The notes: generated by a model from the sequence alone, not told the origin. DNA of 64,000 nucleotides from Bacteroidales bacterium (GCA_017477425.1 JAFUVT010000001.1:117495-181494); one strand, 5' to 3'. Counted from the stretch's first letter, positions 8,386 through 16,996 are shown. A program made the numbers and translations.

Positions 8386-8435
8386 CCTAGGCCAGAAAAA
8401 TCCAAACATTTTGTTGCAGGAATTGAAAAATATGC

Positions 8436-8444
8436 TATTTTTGC
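8436..8444 (+). promoter_or_regulatory. -7 promoter box of the FISUMP-type lipoprotein gene
   Basis: TATTTTTGC, 40 bases before the ATG at 8484. Confidence 0.55.
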
Positions 8445-8483
8445 GCCATAAACAAACGGAATCAATCTCAAAAACTAACCAAA

Positions 8484-9170
8484 ATGAACAAAGTAATGAA
8501 GGCAGTAGCAGCCTTAATGCTAATCATGATTATTGCGGCTGGATGCAAGAAAGAAAAAGTTGGTCAAGTATATGTTGACCTTGGCTTGCCAAGCGGAACC
8601 TTGTGGGCGACCTGCAATGTGGGAGCAAGTGTTCCAGAAGAATACGGAGATTACTTCGCTTGGGGAGAGACTTCCACAAAGGCCAAATATAATTGGAGCA
8701 ATTACAAATATTGTAAAAATGGTTATTCTCGTGATTTGACGAAATACTGTGATAATCCTGAAGATGGTTATAGAGGTTTTACCGACGGGTTAACAGAGTT
8801 ACAGCTAGGTGATGACGCAGCCTCGGTTAAATGGGGTAGCGAATGGCGTATCCCGTCCCGCTCTCAATGGGAGGAATTGTATCAGAACACCACTGTTACG
8901 TATACTGACTTAAATGGCGTGAGCGGCCTTCTTTTCGTCGCAAACAATGGTAACAGCCTTTTTTTGCCCGCTGCACAAAGCAAATTGGAGGATGAAATCG
9001 AAGATCCTCATAGCGGCACAGGCCGTTATTGGACGAGTTCGCTCAATACATACTCTTCGGGAACTGCATTTCGCTTTACCTTTCACAAAAATGGTAGTTA
9101 TGCTGTGTCCGGTCTTGACAGTCCTCGTTCTCGCGGTCAATCCATCCGTCCCGTCCGTTCCGCCAACTGA
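8484..9170 (+). CDS. Lipoprotein with Fibrobacter succinogenes major paralogous (FISUMP)-like domain
   Basis: A 228-residue lipoprotein (signal ending IIAAGC). The mature part carries the hallmark YVDLGLPSGTLWATCNVGA, then GDYFAWGET, WRIPSRSQWEEL and a C-terminal YWTSS....R..SIRPVR segment, which place it in the FISUMP/DUF1566-like group of secreted surface proteins in Bacteroidota and Fibrobacteres. The fold resembles C-type-lectin-like modules; ligands are unknown. It sits between an ATPase remnant and an intact ATPase gene, in an accessory patch. Confidence 0.75.
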   Translation: MNKVMKAVAALMLIMIIAAGCKKEKVGQVYVDLGLPSGTLWATCNVGASVPEEYGDYFAWGETSTKAKYNWSNYKYCKNGYSRDLTKYCDNPEDGYRGFTDGLTELQLGDDAASVKWGSEWRIPSRSQWEELYQNTTVTYTDLNGVSGLLFVANNGNSLFLPAAQSKLEDEIEDPHSGTGRYWTSSLNTYSSGTAFRFTFHKNGSYAVSGLDSPRSRGQSIRPVRSAN

Positions 9171-9210
9171 TTTCCCGCAGCGGCCATAACAGACAAGAAG
9201 CGCAAAGCCA

Positions 9211-9268
9211 CCCTCTGAAACTCCGAAATTTCGTATTCACGGAAGGAGTGGGAGGGTGCCTTTTTTGC
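9211..9268 (+). terminator. Imperfect hairpin followed by T-run
   Basis: GCCACCCTCTGAAACTCCG pairs imperfectly with CGGAAGGAGTGGGAGGGTGC, then TTTTTT. It lies downstream of the lipoprotein gene, so is a probable terminator. Confidence 0.45.
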
Positions 9269-9298
9269 AATTAATTTGCACGGTAAGAAAAACTTCCG

Positions 9299-9307
9299 TA
9301 TTTTTGC
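9299..9307 (+). promoter_or_regulatory. -7 promoter box of the first AAA/DUF4143 ATPase gene
   Basis: TATTTTTGC, directly upstream of an 11-bp inverted repeat in the leader. Confidence 0.55.
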
Positions 9308-9309
9308 GT

Positions 9310-9338
9310 GAAAATTTGGAGTTGGATTCCAAATTTTC
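9310..9338 (+). promoter_or_regulatory. Perfect inverted repeat in the ATPase leader
   Basis: GAAAATTTGGA (9310-9320) and TCCAAATTTTC (9328-9338) are perfect reverse complements around a 7-base loop. They lie at the expected transcription start and 19 bases before the ATG. This is a candidate operator or leader hairpin. Confidence 0.55.
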
Positions 9339-9357
9339 ATAAAACAAAAATAGAACG

Positions 9358-10512
9358 ATGATAAACAGAGATTTAAGTGTAGAATTTTTACGTCTATCGG
9401 AATTGTTTCCTGTGGTTACACTTGTCGGGCCACGGCAATCGGGCAAGACAACCTTGTGCAAAATGCTTTTCCCGGATTTCCTCTATTTCAACTTGGAGGA
9501 TGTCCGCAACCGCGAAGTGATGGCTTCTGACGCCTACGATTTCTTTTTGCGACAGCAAAAAAACATTATTTTGGACGAGGTCCACAACATGCCTGAACTT
9601 TTCTCTACGATTCAAGTGTTCGTGGACGAACATCCTGAACGGCGTTTCATCCTCACGGGCAGTAGCAATTTTGCCTTGTTGGAAAAGATAACGCAGTCGT
9701 TGGCTGGAAGAACGGCCTTGCTGACACTGCTGCCGCTTTCGCTGCATGAATTGACGGATTTTTCGGTGGATACCGACACGCTTATGTTCAACGGCGGCTA
9801 TCCCGCTGTTTGGAGCACCGCCCGAACCTCTACGGATGTGTGTCGCCATTATTATAACACCTATATTGAACGTGATGTGAGGAAAATCGTCAATATCAAC
9901 GAGATGACACAATTCCAACATTTTATGCGCTTGTGTGCTACGAGGGTTGGTTGCGAGTTCAACGCTTCGGAACTGTCCAATGAAATCGGTATTTCGGTGA
10001 AAACAGCCCAACATTGGCTTGCGGTTTTGAACGCATCTTATATCGTTGCCATGCTTCCGCCATATTTCCGAAACATAGGGAAACGCATTGTGAAGCGTCA
10101 CAAACTCTATTTCTTTGATACTGGTTTGGTGTGTTTTCTGTTGGGTATTGAAAACAAGGAACAACTTGAAAACCATCCGCTTAGGGGAAACATTTTTGAA
10201 AACATAGTGATGGCCGAGTTCTTGAAAGGCCGTTACAATGCTGGTAAGGATCCTAATGTTTTCTTCTATCGCGACAGCCAACAAAAAGAGGTTGACATTG
10301 TCCAAGAGCGCGGTTTTGATAGTTTGTATGCTTTTGAAGTCAAGTCGGCCAGGAGTTACCATACGGATTTTGAGAAGAACCTGAATTATTTTCGAACGCT
10401 TTTCAAGGAATCAGTGAAATCCACACAAACCTTATACGACGGTGCCTCTGAGTTGGATTCGCCCAACAATGGCTATCTCAATTATAGGAACAATAAGGCG
10501 TATTGTGGGTGA
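9358..10512 (+). CDS. AAA ATPase with C-terminal DUF4143 (copy 1)
   Basis: A 384-residue ATP-binding protein. The AAA_14-type domain has Walker A GPRQSGKTT (about residues 23-31), Walker B IILDEVHN (about 76-83) and the arginine-finger-like LTGSSNF. The C-terminal DUF4143 region contains LYFFDTGLVCFLLG and, near the end, EVDIV...YAFEVKSA, spaced like a PD-(D/E)XK nuclease core. Such ATPases occur in many copies in Bacteroidota; their role is not established, though toxin-antitoxin-like or mobile behaviour has been suspected. It is convergent with the next ATPase, 48 bases apart. Its control region differs: an inverted repeat, not direct repeats. Confidence 0.85.
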   Translation: MINRDLSVEFLRLSELFPVVTLVGPRQSGKTTLCKMLFPDFLYFNLEDVRNREVMASDAYDFFLRQQKNIILDEVHNMPELFSTIQVFVDEHPERRFILTGSSNFALLEKITQSLAGRTALLTLLPLSLHELTDFSVDTDTLMFNGGYPAVWSTARTSTDVCRHYYNTYIERDVRKIVNINEMTQFQHFMRLCATRVGCEFNASELSNEIGISVKTAQHWLAVLNASYIVAMLPPYFRNIGKRIVKRHKLYFFDTGLVCFLLGIENKEQLENHPLRGNIFENIVMAEFLKGRYNAGKDPNVFFYRDSQQKEVDIVQERGFDSLYAFEVKSARSYHTDFEKNLNYFRTLFKESVKSTQTLYDGASELDSPNNGYLNYRNNKAYCG

Positions 10513-10560
10513 AACGCGTCATCCTCGAAAACTTTGGACAATGGGCTTGGCAGGTGTACG

Positions 10561-11910
10561 TTATATCGCCTCAACGCGATAAATCAAATCCTCGGGAATT
10601 TGCTGGTTTTCAATGAACATGGTCATGTAAACAGGCAAATAGACGGCTTTCCCTTTTGCGGAAACATTCTCGTTTTGGAGGATAATGCCTTTGGCGATGC
10701 CATAGTCTTCATTGCCCAGCAGATGCGTCATGGAAACATGGCGGACATAGTCTTTTCCCGACTTCACCTCAATGGGAAGCAAAGCCCCGTCGTGCTCAAT
10801 CATGAAATCGATTTCGCCGTTTTTCTTGCTGTTGTAATAGTAGAGGTCGAACTGGTGGGCGGTCAGTTCTTGGGCGACAAAATTCTCATAAATGGCACCG
10901 TGGTTGATGTTGATTTCGCCTTGCAAGATCTTCAGTTGCAGTCCGTTGGCGTACATGGAGCAAAGCAGTCCGATGTCGTTCAGAAACAACTTGAAAAGGT
11001 TGCGCGACTTGGAAAGCATCAAGGGCAACGCGGTTTCGTTGGCGCAATAGGTGGGCAAGGCAACGCCAGCATCCCGCAGCCAAAGGAAACGGTTTTCGTA
11101 GCGGCTGAATTTCTGGTTCTCGTTCAGGTTTTTCAGCACGAAACGCTTGTTCTTGCTGTTGATTTCCGATGGAATCAGCATCAGGATTTCGTTCAGATAG
11201 AGTTTCTCTTTCGGGTCGTATTGGGTGATGTCCTTCTTGTAAAGGTCGATGATGGATTGTTGGACTTCAATGACTTTCGCAATATTGTTGGTTTTCAGGT
11301 AGATGTCAACGGCAGCAGGCATCCCGCCAACGATGAGGTAGAGATGGAAAAGTTTCATCACCTGTTGGTGGATGAAATCGTCCACGGGCGTGAGGAATGA
11401 GTAGGCATCTTTCAAGTGCTTGATGACTTCATCCGAATAGTTGTTGGCCATCATGAACTCCTCGAAATCAAGCGGGTACATTGTCTCAATATCAAGATAC
11501 CCGACGGGGAACGAGCGGATGTCTTTCAATTCCACACCTAACAGCGAACCACTCATAATGTACTTGTAACTGCCTTCGTCCACAAGGAACTTAATGGCCG
11601 TGACAATCTCCTTGCAGCATTGCACTTCGTCGAAGAAAATGACGGTTTTCCCTTTCACCAACCGCTTTCCTGTGAGCACAGAAAGGCCTCGCAGGAGGTC
11701 TTTGGCACTTGTAGTTTGTTGGAAAAGTTGTTGGGCGGCCACATCCTCCAAAAAATTGATTTCCATGTATTGCGACGGGGCGATTTCCTTCAGCGTTTTC
11801 CTAATCGAATAGGTTTTTCCCACTTGTCTGGCACCCGTAATCAACAAAGCCTTTTTTGATGATGAATTGTGCCATTTTTTTATTCTATGTTCTATTTTTC
11901 TGTATATCAT
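10561..11910 (-). CDS. AAA ATPase with C-terminal DUF4143 (copy 2)
   Basis: A 449-residue relative of the neighbouring gene but from a different subgroup. Walker A is TGARQVGKTY (about residues 25-34) and Walker B VIFFDEVQ, followed by the sensor YIMSGSLLG. DUF4143 features are YLIVGGMPAAVD, LFLNDIGLLCSMY and, near the C-terminus, GEIDFMIE...LPIEVKSGK, a PD-(D/E)XK-like core. All motifs are intact. Its upstream region holds three 33-bp tandem repeats that include promoter-like TAATTTTG boxes, which suggests tight or autoregulated expression. Function otherwise unknown. Confidence 0.85.
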   Translation of the reverse strand: MIYRKIEHRIKKWHNSSSKKALLITGARQVGKTYSIRKTLKEIAPSQYMEINFLEDVAAQQLFQQTTSAKDLLRGLSVLTGKRLVKGKTVIFFDEVQCCKEIVTAIKFLVDEGSYKYIMSGSLLGVELKDIRSFPVGYLDIETMYPLDFEEFMMANNYSDEVIKHLKDAYSFLTPVDDFIHQQVMKLFHLYLIVGGMPAAVDIYLKTNNIAKVIEVQQSIIDLYKKDITQYDPKEKLYLNEILMLIPSEINSKNKRFVLKNLNENQKFSRYENRFLWLRDAGVALPTYCANETALPLMLSKSRNLFKLFLNDIGLLCSMYANGLQLKILQGEININHGAIYENFVAQELTAHQFDLYYYNSKKNGEIDFMIEHDGALLPIEVKSGKDYVRHVSMTHLLGNEDYGIAKGIILQNENVSAKGKAVYLPVYMTMFIENQQIPEDLIYRVEAI

Positions 11911-11922
11911 AATATTAAATAT

Positions 11923-12012
11923 AAAAATGTCCGTTTTTCGGCAACAAAATTACATAAAAATGTCCGTTTTTCGGCAACAAAATTACACAAAAATGTCCGT
12001 TTTTCGGCAAAA
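11923..12012 (-). repeat. Three 33-bp tandem repeats over the promoter of ATPase copy 2
   Basis: Units begin at 11923, 11956 and 11989, exactly 33 bases apart. Read toward the gene, each contains TTGCCGAAAAACGGACATTT (the outermost has TTTGCCG..), and two units also contain TGTAATTTTG, which matches the -7 promoter consensus. The core CCGAAAAACGG is itself an inverted repeat. The innermost unit ends about 13 bases before the ATG. Position and content fit repeated operator/promoter units. Confidence 0.8.
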
Positions 12013-12071
12013 ATTTCTGAGACTCTATTTCGATTTTTTCATTAATCCTTTGAGATTTTCTTGAAATACAC

Positions 12072-12080
12072 TATTTTTGC
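12072..12080 (+). promoter_or_regulatory. -7 promoter box of efp
   Basis: TATTTTTGC, 38 bases before the efp ATG. Confidence 0.6.
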
Positions 12081-12117
12081 AGCCAAATTTCAAATAATAA
12101 TCTAAAGAGAATACACT

Positions 12118-12681
12118 ATGTTAAGTCAAGATGTAAAGATTGGAAGCGCTGTCCGTTTGGATGGAAAGATTTATTTCTGCATTGACTTCCAACACGTTAA
12201 GCCTGGCAAAGGCAACACTATCATGCGTATCAAACTGAAGGACGTGCTGAGCGGCAACGTGCTCGAAAAGCGTTTCGACATCGGCGTGAAGCTGGAGGAT
12301 GTCCGCGTGGAGCACCGTCCCTACCAGTACCTTTATAAGGAAGGTGAAGACTACATCTTCATGCACACCGAGACCTACGACCAGATTCCGATTGCAGGCG
12401 ATAACATCACAGGCGTGAAGTTCATGAAAGAAAACGACATTGTGGACGTCGTTGTCGACGCCAGCACCGAGACCATCCTCTTCGCCGAAATGCCGGTGAA
12501 GACCGTGCTGCAGGTGACCTACACCGAGCCTGGCGAAAAGGGCAACACCGCCACCAACGCCTTGAAGGAAGCCACCGTCGAGACGGGCGCCATGGTCCGC
12601 GTGCCGCTGTTCATCAACACGGACGACATGATTCGCGTCGATACCCGCACGGGCGAGTATTGCGAGCGTGTGAAGGCCTAA
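12118..12681 (+). CDS. efp: Translation elongation factor P
   Basis: A 187-residue EF-P with the three beta-barrel domains expected. Domain I carries the loop KPGKGN with Lys31 at the tip, the residue that in other bacteria is modified and reaches the peptidyl-transferase centre to rescue ribosomes stalled at polyproline. No modification enzyme is seen nearby. The C-terminal signature ..VRVPLFINTDDMIRVDTRTGEY.. is complete. It has its own promoter and ends in a perfect terminator. Confidence 0.96.
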   Translation: MLSQDVKIGSAVRLDGKIYFCIDFQHVKPGKGNTIMRIKLKDVLSGNVLEKRFDIGVKLEDVRVEHRPYQYLYKEGEDYIFMHTETYDQIPIAGDNITGVKFMKENDIVDVVVDASTETILFAEMPVKTVLQVTYTEPGEKGNTATNALKEATVETGAMVRVPLFINTDDMIRVDTRTGEYCERVKA

Positions 12682-12696
12682 ACGAAGGCATAACAC

Positions 12697-12731
12697 AAAA
12701 AAGCGCAAAGTTGTTGACTTTGCGCTTTTTT
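12697..12731 (+). terminator. Intrinsic terminator of efp
   Basis: Perfect 15-bp arms AAAAAAGCGCAAAGT / ACTTTGCGCTTTTTT around TGTTG, right after efp. Confidence 0.85.
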
Positions 12732-12733
12732 TG

Positions 12734-12742
12734 TATTTTTGC
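12734..12742 (+). promoter_or_regulatory. -7 promoter box of the LpxD-like gene
   Basis: TATTTTTGC begins three bases after the efp terminator and 34 bases before the ATG at 12768. Confidence 0.55.
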
Positions 12743-12767
12743 GCTATCATTTTATAGACTCATTCCG

Positions 12768-13709
12768 ATGAAAATACAAAAATCTACCTTAAAATCCATA
12801 GCTGAACTGATTGGTGCACAATACGTTGGACCAGCCAATTTCCCTATTACGGGCCTCAACGAAATCCACAAAGTGGAAGCGGGAGACATCACCTTCGTCG
12901 ACCACCCGAAATACTATGCCAAGGCCCTCAACTCCGCTGCGACGGTCGTTCTTATTAATAAGGAGGTGGAATGTCCCGAGGGAAAAGCCTTGCTACTGCA
13001 TCCTGACCCGTTCGATGCTTTCGTCCGCTTGATGCGACATTTCCGTCCGTTTGAGCCCCAAACACAACCGATTAGCGACAGCGCAACGATAGGCGAGGGG
13101 ACGCTCATCATGCCGGGTGGCTTTGTGGGCCATCACACGGTCATCGGGAAAAACTGCCTCATCCATCCCAACGTGACCATCTACGACCACTGTGTCATCG
13201 GCGACAACGTCATTATCCACTCGGGCAGCGTCATTGGGGCGGACGGTTACTACTTCCAGCGTCGCAACGAAGGCTTTAAGAAGTTTGAGTCGTTTGGCCG
13301 CGTGGTCATCGCCGACGATGTGGAAATCGGCGCCTTGTGCAGCATCGACCGCGGCGTCACCTCCGACACCATCATCGAGAGCGGCACCAAACTCGACAAC
13401 CACTGCCAGATTGGCCACGACAGCTACATCGGCCACAATTGCCTCATCGGTGCCCATGCTGCCATTGCTGGCGTGACGCGTATCGAGGACGATGTCATCC
13501 TTTGGGGCCGTGTGTGTATCAACAAGGACTTGGTCATCGGAACGGGTGCGGTCGTCCTGGCTACCTCGGCCGTCGACAAGAACATCGAAGCGGGCAAAGC
13601 GGTCTTCGGCGTGCCTGCCCAAGAGGTGCGAAAGCAATGGCGCGAGCAGGCTGCCTTGCGACAACTCCCTGATTTCCTGAAAGAATACTATAAATCGCAT
13701 CAGTCATAG
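12768..13709 (+). CDS. lpxD: UDP-3-O-acyl-glucosamine N-acyltransferase (LpxD-like)
   Basis: Starting at the ATG at 12768, which follows a promoter, gives 313 residues; the longer frame to 12660 overlaps efp and its terminator. The N-terminal LpxD domain (IAELIGAQYVG.., ITGLNEIHKVEAGDITFV) is followed by a left-handed beta-helix of hexapeptide repeats (residues ~100-270), with the acyl-acceptor histidine probably in HCQIGHDSYIGH. LpxD adds the N-linked acyl chain in lipid A synthesis. It is somewhat shorter than the usual ~345-residue LpxD, so it may be the second paralogue found beside efp in some Bacteroidota. Confidence 0.82.
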   Translation: MKIQKSTLKSIAELIGAQYVGPANFPITGLNEIHKVEAGDITFVDHPKYYAKALNSAATVVLINKEVECPEGKALLLHPDPFDAFVRLMRHFRPFEPQTQPISDSATIGEGTLIMPGGFVGHHTVIGKNCLIHPNVTIYDHCVIGDNVIIHSGSVIGADGYYFQRRNEGFKKFESFGRVVIADDVEIGALCSIDRGVTSDTIIESGTKLDNHCQIGHDSYIGHNCLIGAHAAIAGVTRIEDDVILWGRVCINKDLVIGTGAVVLATSAVDKNIEAGKAVFGVPAQEVRKQWREQAALRQLPDFLKEYYKSHQS

Positions 13710-13736
13710 CCATCTGCCTTAGTGAATAACACTACC

Positions 13737-14654
13737 ATGAAAAGAATAACGTTACTATTAGCACTTCTCCTTGCGGGTATGATGGCGTTTGGCCAGGACA
13801 TGAAGACCTACCAATATGCCGAGAGAGACTCACTCAAGCTTTATCTTGATTTCTACACGCCCGAGACCGTGACTGATAGCACCATTTGTATGGTTTATGT
13901 CTTTGGCGGTGGGTTTATCAAGGGTAATCGTGATGGCGAATGGGAAAAGGCCTATTTCAAGCAACTGGTGGATAAGGGCTTTATGGTGGCTTCCATCGAT
14001 TATCGTCTCGGTCTGGTTGGCGCGAAAAACCTCGGCGTCTTCAACACCGAGCCTTTGGAGAAAGCGGTTTACATGGCAACGGAAGACGCCATTTCGGCTT
14101 TGGCCTATCTACTTGAGCATGCCGAGGAACTGAAGGTGAACAAGGACCTGATTGTGATGATTGGCTCCAGTGCCGGTGCCATTACCTCGTTGCAGACGGA
14201 TTATGCCATGTGCAACGGCTACCTCAATTCCAATATCCTGCCTGCAGATTTCCGACTGGCAGGAGTGGTCAGCTATGCCGGTGCTGTTTTTTCGCATGAA
14301 GGGAAGGTACAGTATCGTCATCGAGAGCCTGCTCCTACGATGATGTTCCACGGCATGAGAGACAATTTGGTGTCTTACAAAGGAATAAGCTTTATGAAAG
14401 TTGGTTTTTATGGAACGGATGCATTAGTGAAGCGTTTCAAGAAATATCAATACCCATATTTTGCGCGCCGTTTTGAAGGCTATGGTCATAGCGTCGCTGT
14501 CGCAGGTCCGTTGACTGTGGACGATTTGCTTTGGTTCTGTCATCATTACGTCTACAACAAGGAAAGAATCCAAATGGATGGGACATACACGAATCTCGAC
14601 CCTACCACCATGCCACCGTATGACTTCTATACGCCTGGCGATTTGTATAAATGA
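13737..14654 (+). CDS. Secreted alpha/beta-hydrolase (esterase/lipase-like)
   Basis: A 305-residue protein with signal peptide MKRITLLLALLLAGMMAFGQ; an upstream GTG at 13722 would only add five residues. The fold resembles carboxylesterase/BD-FAE-type hydrolases. The oxyanion region is VYVFGGGFIKGN and the nucleophile motif GSSAGA contains the second serine; a catalytic histidine probably lies in EGYGHSVA, and an aspartate in FHGMRDNLV. The substrate is unknown, probably an acylated sugar or lipid ester in the periplasm. It stands between lpxD and the dipeptidyl peptidase gene, 27 bases from the latter. Confidence 0.78.
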   Translation: MKRITLLLALLLAGMMAFGQDMKTYQYAERDSLKLYLDFYTPETVTDSTICMVYVFGGGFIKGNRDGEWEKAYFKQLVDKGFMVASIDYRLGLVGAKNLGVFNTEPLEKAVYMATEDAISALAYLLEHAEELKVNKDLIVMIGSSAGAITSLQTDYAMCNGYLNSNILPADFRLAGVVSYAGAVFSHEGKVQYRHREPAPTMMFHGMRDNLVSYKGISFMKVGFYGTDALVKRFKKYQYPYFARRFEGYGHSVAVAGPLTVDDLLWFCHHYVYNKERIQMDGTYTNLDPTTMPPYDFYTPGDLYK

Positions 14655-14681
14655 CTATTAATGTATTGAATAACTGAAAAA

Positions 14682-16736
14682 ATGAAAAAACTGATGATTT
14701 GCATTGGAATGGCTGCCACTTTGGTGGGCTGCGCCCCAAAACAGGAGGAAGCCCCCGAACAACCCCAGCCCAAAGAAGAATTCAAGTACTTGGTGGACGA
14801 GTTCGCCGACTTGAAGATCATGCGTTACCAAATCCCTGACTGGGACCAACTGACGCTGCAACAAAAGAGTTACATCTATTATCTGGGTGAAGCCGCCAAA
14901 AGTGGCCGCGACATCCTCGCCGACCAGAATTTCAAGTACAACTTGGTGGTCCGCAAGACCATCGATGCCGTGTTGAATTCGTATCAAGGCGACCGCGAGA
15001 GCCAGGACTTCCAAAACTTCGTGGTCTATGCCAAGCGTGTGTTCTTCAGCAACGGCATCCATCACCACTATGCCGAGGACAAGTTCTTCCCCGAAGTCAG
15101 CGAGGCCTACTTCGCCGACTTGATTCAGGGCAGCGACGCCAGCCTGCTTCCGCTCAACGAAGGCGAGACGGTTGACGACTTCATCGCTTTCCTGACACTC
15201 GTGGTCTTCGACAAGGAACTCTACAAGATGCGCCGAAGCAGCGAGGACGACATCATCGCCAACTCGGCAGTGAACTTCTATGAAGGCGACATCAACAAGG
15301 CCGAAGTGGAAGCGTTCTACAACGCCATGCGCGTTCCCAACGACCCCACGCCGATTTCCTACGGACTGAACTCCAAGCTGGTGAAGGAAGACGGCAAAAT
15401 CTATGAAGACGTGTATAAGGCCGACGGTTTGTATGGCGAGGCCATCCAAGCCATCATCGGATGGCTCCAGAAAGCCAATGAGGTGGCCGAGAACGACAGC
15501 CAACGCAACTACACGCAGAAGCTCATCGACTACTACACCACGGGCGACTTGAAGACATGGGACGAATACAACATCGCTTGGGTGGAGGACTCCCTGTCCC
15601 ATATCGACTTCGTGAACGGCTTCATCGAGGACTATGCCGACCCGATGGGCATGAAAGCCACATGGGAGGCTGTCGTCGACTATAAGGATATCGAAGCCAC
15701 CGTGCGTTCCAACACCATCAGCGAGAATGCCCAGTGGTTCGAGGATCATTCTCCCGTCGACCCGCGCTTCAGGAAAGAGGAATGCAAGGGCGTCTCGGCT
15801 AAGAGTATCATCGTCACCACGCTGGCTGGCGACTGCTTCCCCTCGCCCCCGATTGGCATCAACTTGCCCAATGCCGACTGGATTCGCAAGGACTATGGTT
15901 CCAAGTCGGTGACCATCACCAATCTGATGGAAGCCTACGACAAGGCCGCCGAAGAAAGCCCGAGAAGTGTGCTCTCTGAATTTGCCTATACCCAGGAGGA
16001 AGTCGACCTGTGCAAGAAATATGGCTCCGATGCCGACGTGGTGCACACCAATTTGCACGAATGTCTGGGTCATGGCTCCGGCAAGCTGCTTCCTGGCACT
16101 CAACCTGGCGCCCTGAAGGAGTTTAGCTCCACCTTGGAAGAAGCCCGTGCCGACCTCTTTGGCTTGTATTTTATGGCAGAGCCGAGGATGGTGGAGTTGG
16201 GCGTGATGCCCGATGGCGAAGCCTACAAGGCAGAGTATTGCGCCTATATCCGCAACGGCATGATGTCGCAGCTGGCCCGTGTGGAGCTGGGTAAGGACGT
16301 CACCGAGGCCCACATGCAGAACCGTAAGCTCGTCTCGGAGTGGTGCTACGAACACGGCAAGGATGCCAATGTCATCGAGAAGAAGGTGGAGAATGGCAAG
16401 ACCTACTTCGTCATCAACGACTTTGAGGCCTTGCGTGGCCTCTTTGGCGATTTGTTGGCTGAGATCCAACGTATCAAGAGCGAAGGCGACTATGCCGCAG
16501 GCAAGGCCATCGTGGAGAAGTATGCCGTGAAGGTCGACCCCGAGCTGCACAAGGAAGTCAAGGATCGTTACAATGCCTTGGGCTTGAAGCCTTACGGCGG
16601 TTTCATCAATCCTGAGATTGTGCCTGTTGTGGAGAATGGAGAAGTGATTGACTACAAGGTTGAGTATCCTTCCGATTTTGTGGCTCAGCACTTGAAATAC
16701 GGAAAAGAATACAGCTTTTTGAAGGCGAAGCACTAA
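14682..16736 (+). CDS. Dipeptidyl peptidase III (M49 family) lipoprotein
   Basis: A 684-residue zinc peptidase with lipobox LVGC at residues 13-16. The zinc site HECLGH (His459, Glu460, His464) is the variant HExxGH motif of M49, and Glu487 in EEARAD is the expected third ligand. Bacteroides DPP III enzymes share the HECLGH form. They remove dipeptides from the N-terminus of short peptides. Length and motifs are complete. The lipoprotein signal places it outside the cytoplasm, unlike eukaryotic DPP III. A strong terminator follows. Confidence 0.92.
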   Translation: MKKLMICIGMAATLVGCAPKQEEAPEQPQPKEEFKYLVDEFADLKIMRYQIPDWDQLTLQQKSYIYYLGEAAKSGRDILADQNFKYNLVVRKTIDAVLNSYQGDRESQDFQNFVVYAKRVFFSNGIHHHYAEDKFFPEVSEAYFADLIQGSDASLLPLNEGETVDDFIAFLTLVVFDKELYKMRRSSEDDIIANSAVNFYEGDINKAEVEAFYNAMRVPNDPTPISYGLNSKLVKEDGKIYEDVYKADGLYGEAIQAIIGWLQKANEVAENDSQRNYTQKLIDYYTTGDLKTWDEYNIAWVEDSLSHIDFVNGFIEDYADPMGMKATWEAVVDYKDIEATVRSNTISENAQWFEDHSPVDPRFRKEECKGVSAKSIIVTTLAGDCFPSPPIGINLPNADWIRKDYGSKSVTITNLMEAYDKAAEESPRSVLSEFAYTQEEVDLCKKYGSDADVVHTNLHECLGHGSGKLLPGTQPGALKEFSSTLEEARADLFGLYFMAEPRMVELGVMPDGEAYKAEYCAYIRNGMMSQLARVELGKDVTEAHMQNRKLVSEWCYEHGKDANVIEKKVENGKTYFVINDFEALRGLFGDLLAEIQRIKSEGDYAAGKAIVEKYAVKVDPELHKEVKDRYNALGLKPYGGFINPEIVPVVENGEVIDYKVEYPSDFVAQHLKYGKEYSFLKAKH

Positions 16737-16756
16737 GTCAAAGCCTACAAAAATGA

Positions 16757-16787
16757 CAAAAGCGAGCGTTTTCAACGCTCGCTTTTG
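16757..16787. terminator. Terminator between DPP III gene and tRNA-Ser genes
   Basis: CAAAAGCGAGCGTT / AACGCTCGCTTTTG, perfect 14-bp arms with a 3-base loop. It can serve both the plus-strand peptidase gene and the minus-strand tRNA genes. Confidence 0.8.
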
Positions 16788-16792
16788 TTTTG

Positions 16793-16878
16793 CGGAGAGA
16801 AAGGGATTCGAACCCTTGGAACGCAAAGCGTTCAACGGTTTTCGAGACCGCCCCGATCGACCACTCCGGCATCTCTCC
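16793..16878 (-). tRNA. tRNA-Ser (anticodon CGA)
   Basis: Read leftwards from 16878: acceptor GGAGAGA pairs with TCTCTCC; anticodon stem GCGGT/ACCGT encloses CTCGAAA, anticodon CGA (reads UCG). A long variable arm (GAACGCTTTGCGTTC) and GGTTCGAATCC T-loop are present. The discriminator is G and CCA is not encoded. The long variable arm confirms serine class. Confidence 0.93.
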
Positions 16879-16911
16879 TGTGGTTTCGGTAAGTGGACTT
16901 GCGCCACCTTG

Positions 16912-16996
16912 CGGAGACAGAGGGATTCGAACCCCCGAAGCCTTTCGGCTTAACGGTTTTCAAGACCGCCGCTATCGACCACTCAGCCATATCTCC
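16912..16996 (-). tRNA. tRNA-Ser (anticodon TGA)
   Basis: Read leftwards from 16996: acceptor GGAGATA pairs with TGTCTCC (one G-T pair); anticodon loop CTTGAAA, anticodon TGA (reads UCA). Long variable arm (AAGCCGAAAGGCTT) and GGTTCGAATCC T-loop. CCA is not encoded. It lies 33 bases upstream of the second tRNA-Ser, so both are probably one transcript. Confidence 0.93.

Noticed and set aside
11923..12012. 33-bp repeats as a CRISPR array
   Set aside because: Only three units, with no unique spacers (the whole unit repeats), and no cas genes. They contain promoter boxes and lie next to a gene start.
11867..12064. Open frame reading MSVFRQQNY repeats
   Set aside because: It is only a translation of the intergenic 33-bp repeats, overlaps the ATPase control region and has no promoter or family.
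14658..16907. 749-codon open frame opposite the dipeptidyl peptidase gene
   Set aside because: Shadow of the codon bias of the real M49 gene; no domain, and it runs into a tRNA gene.
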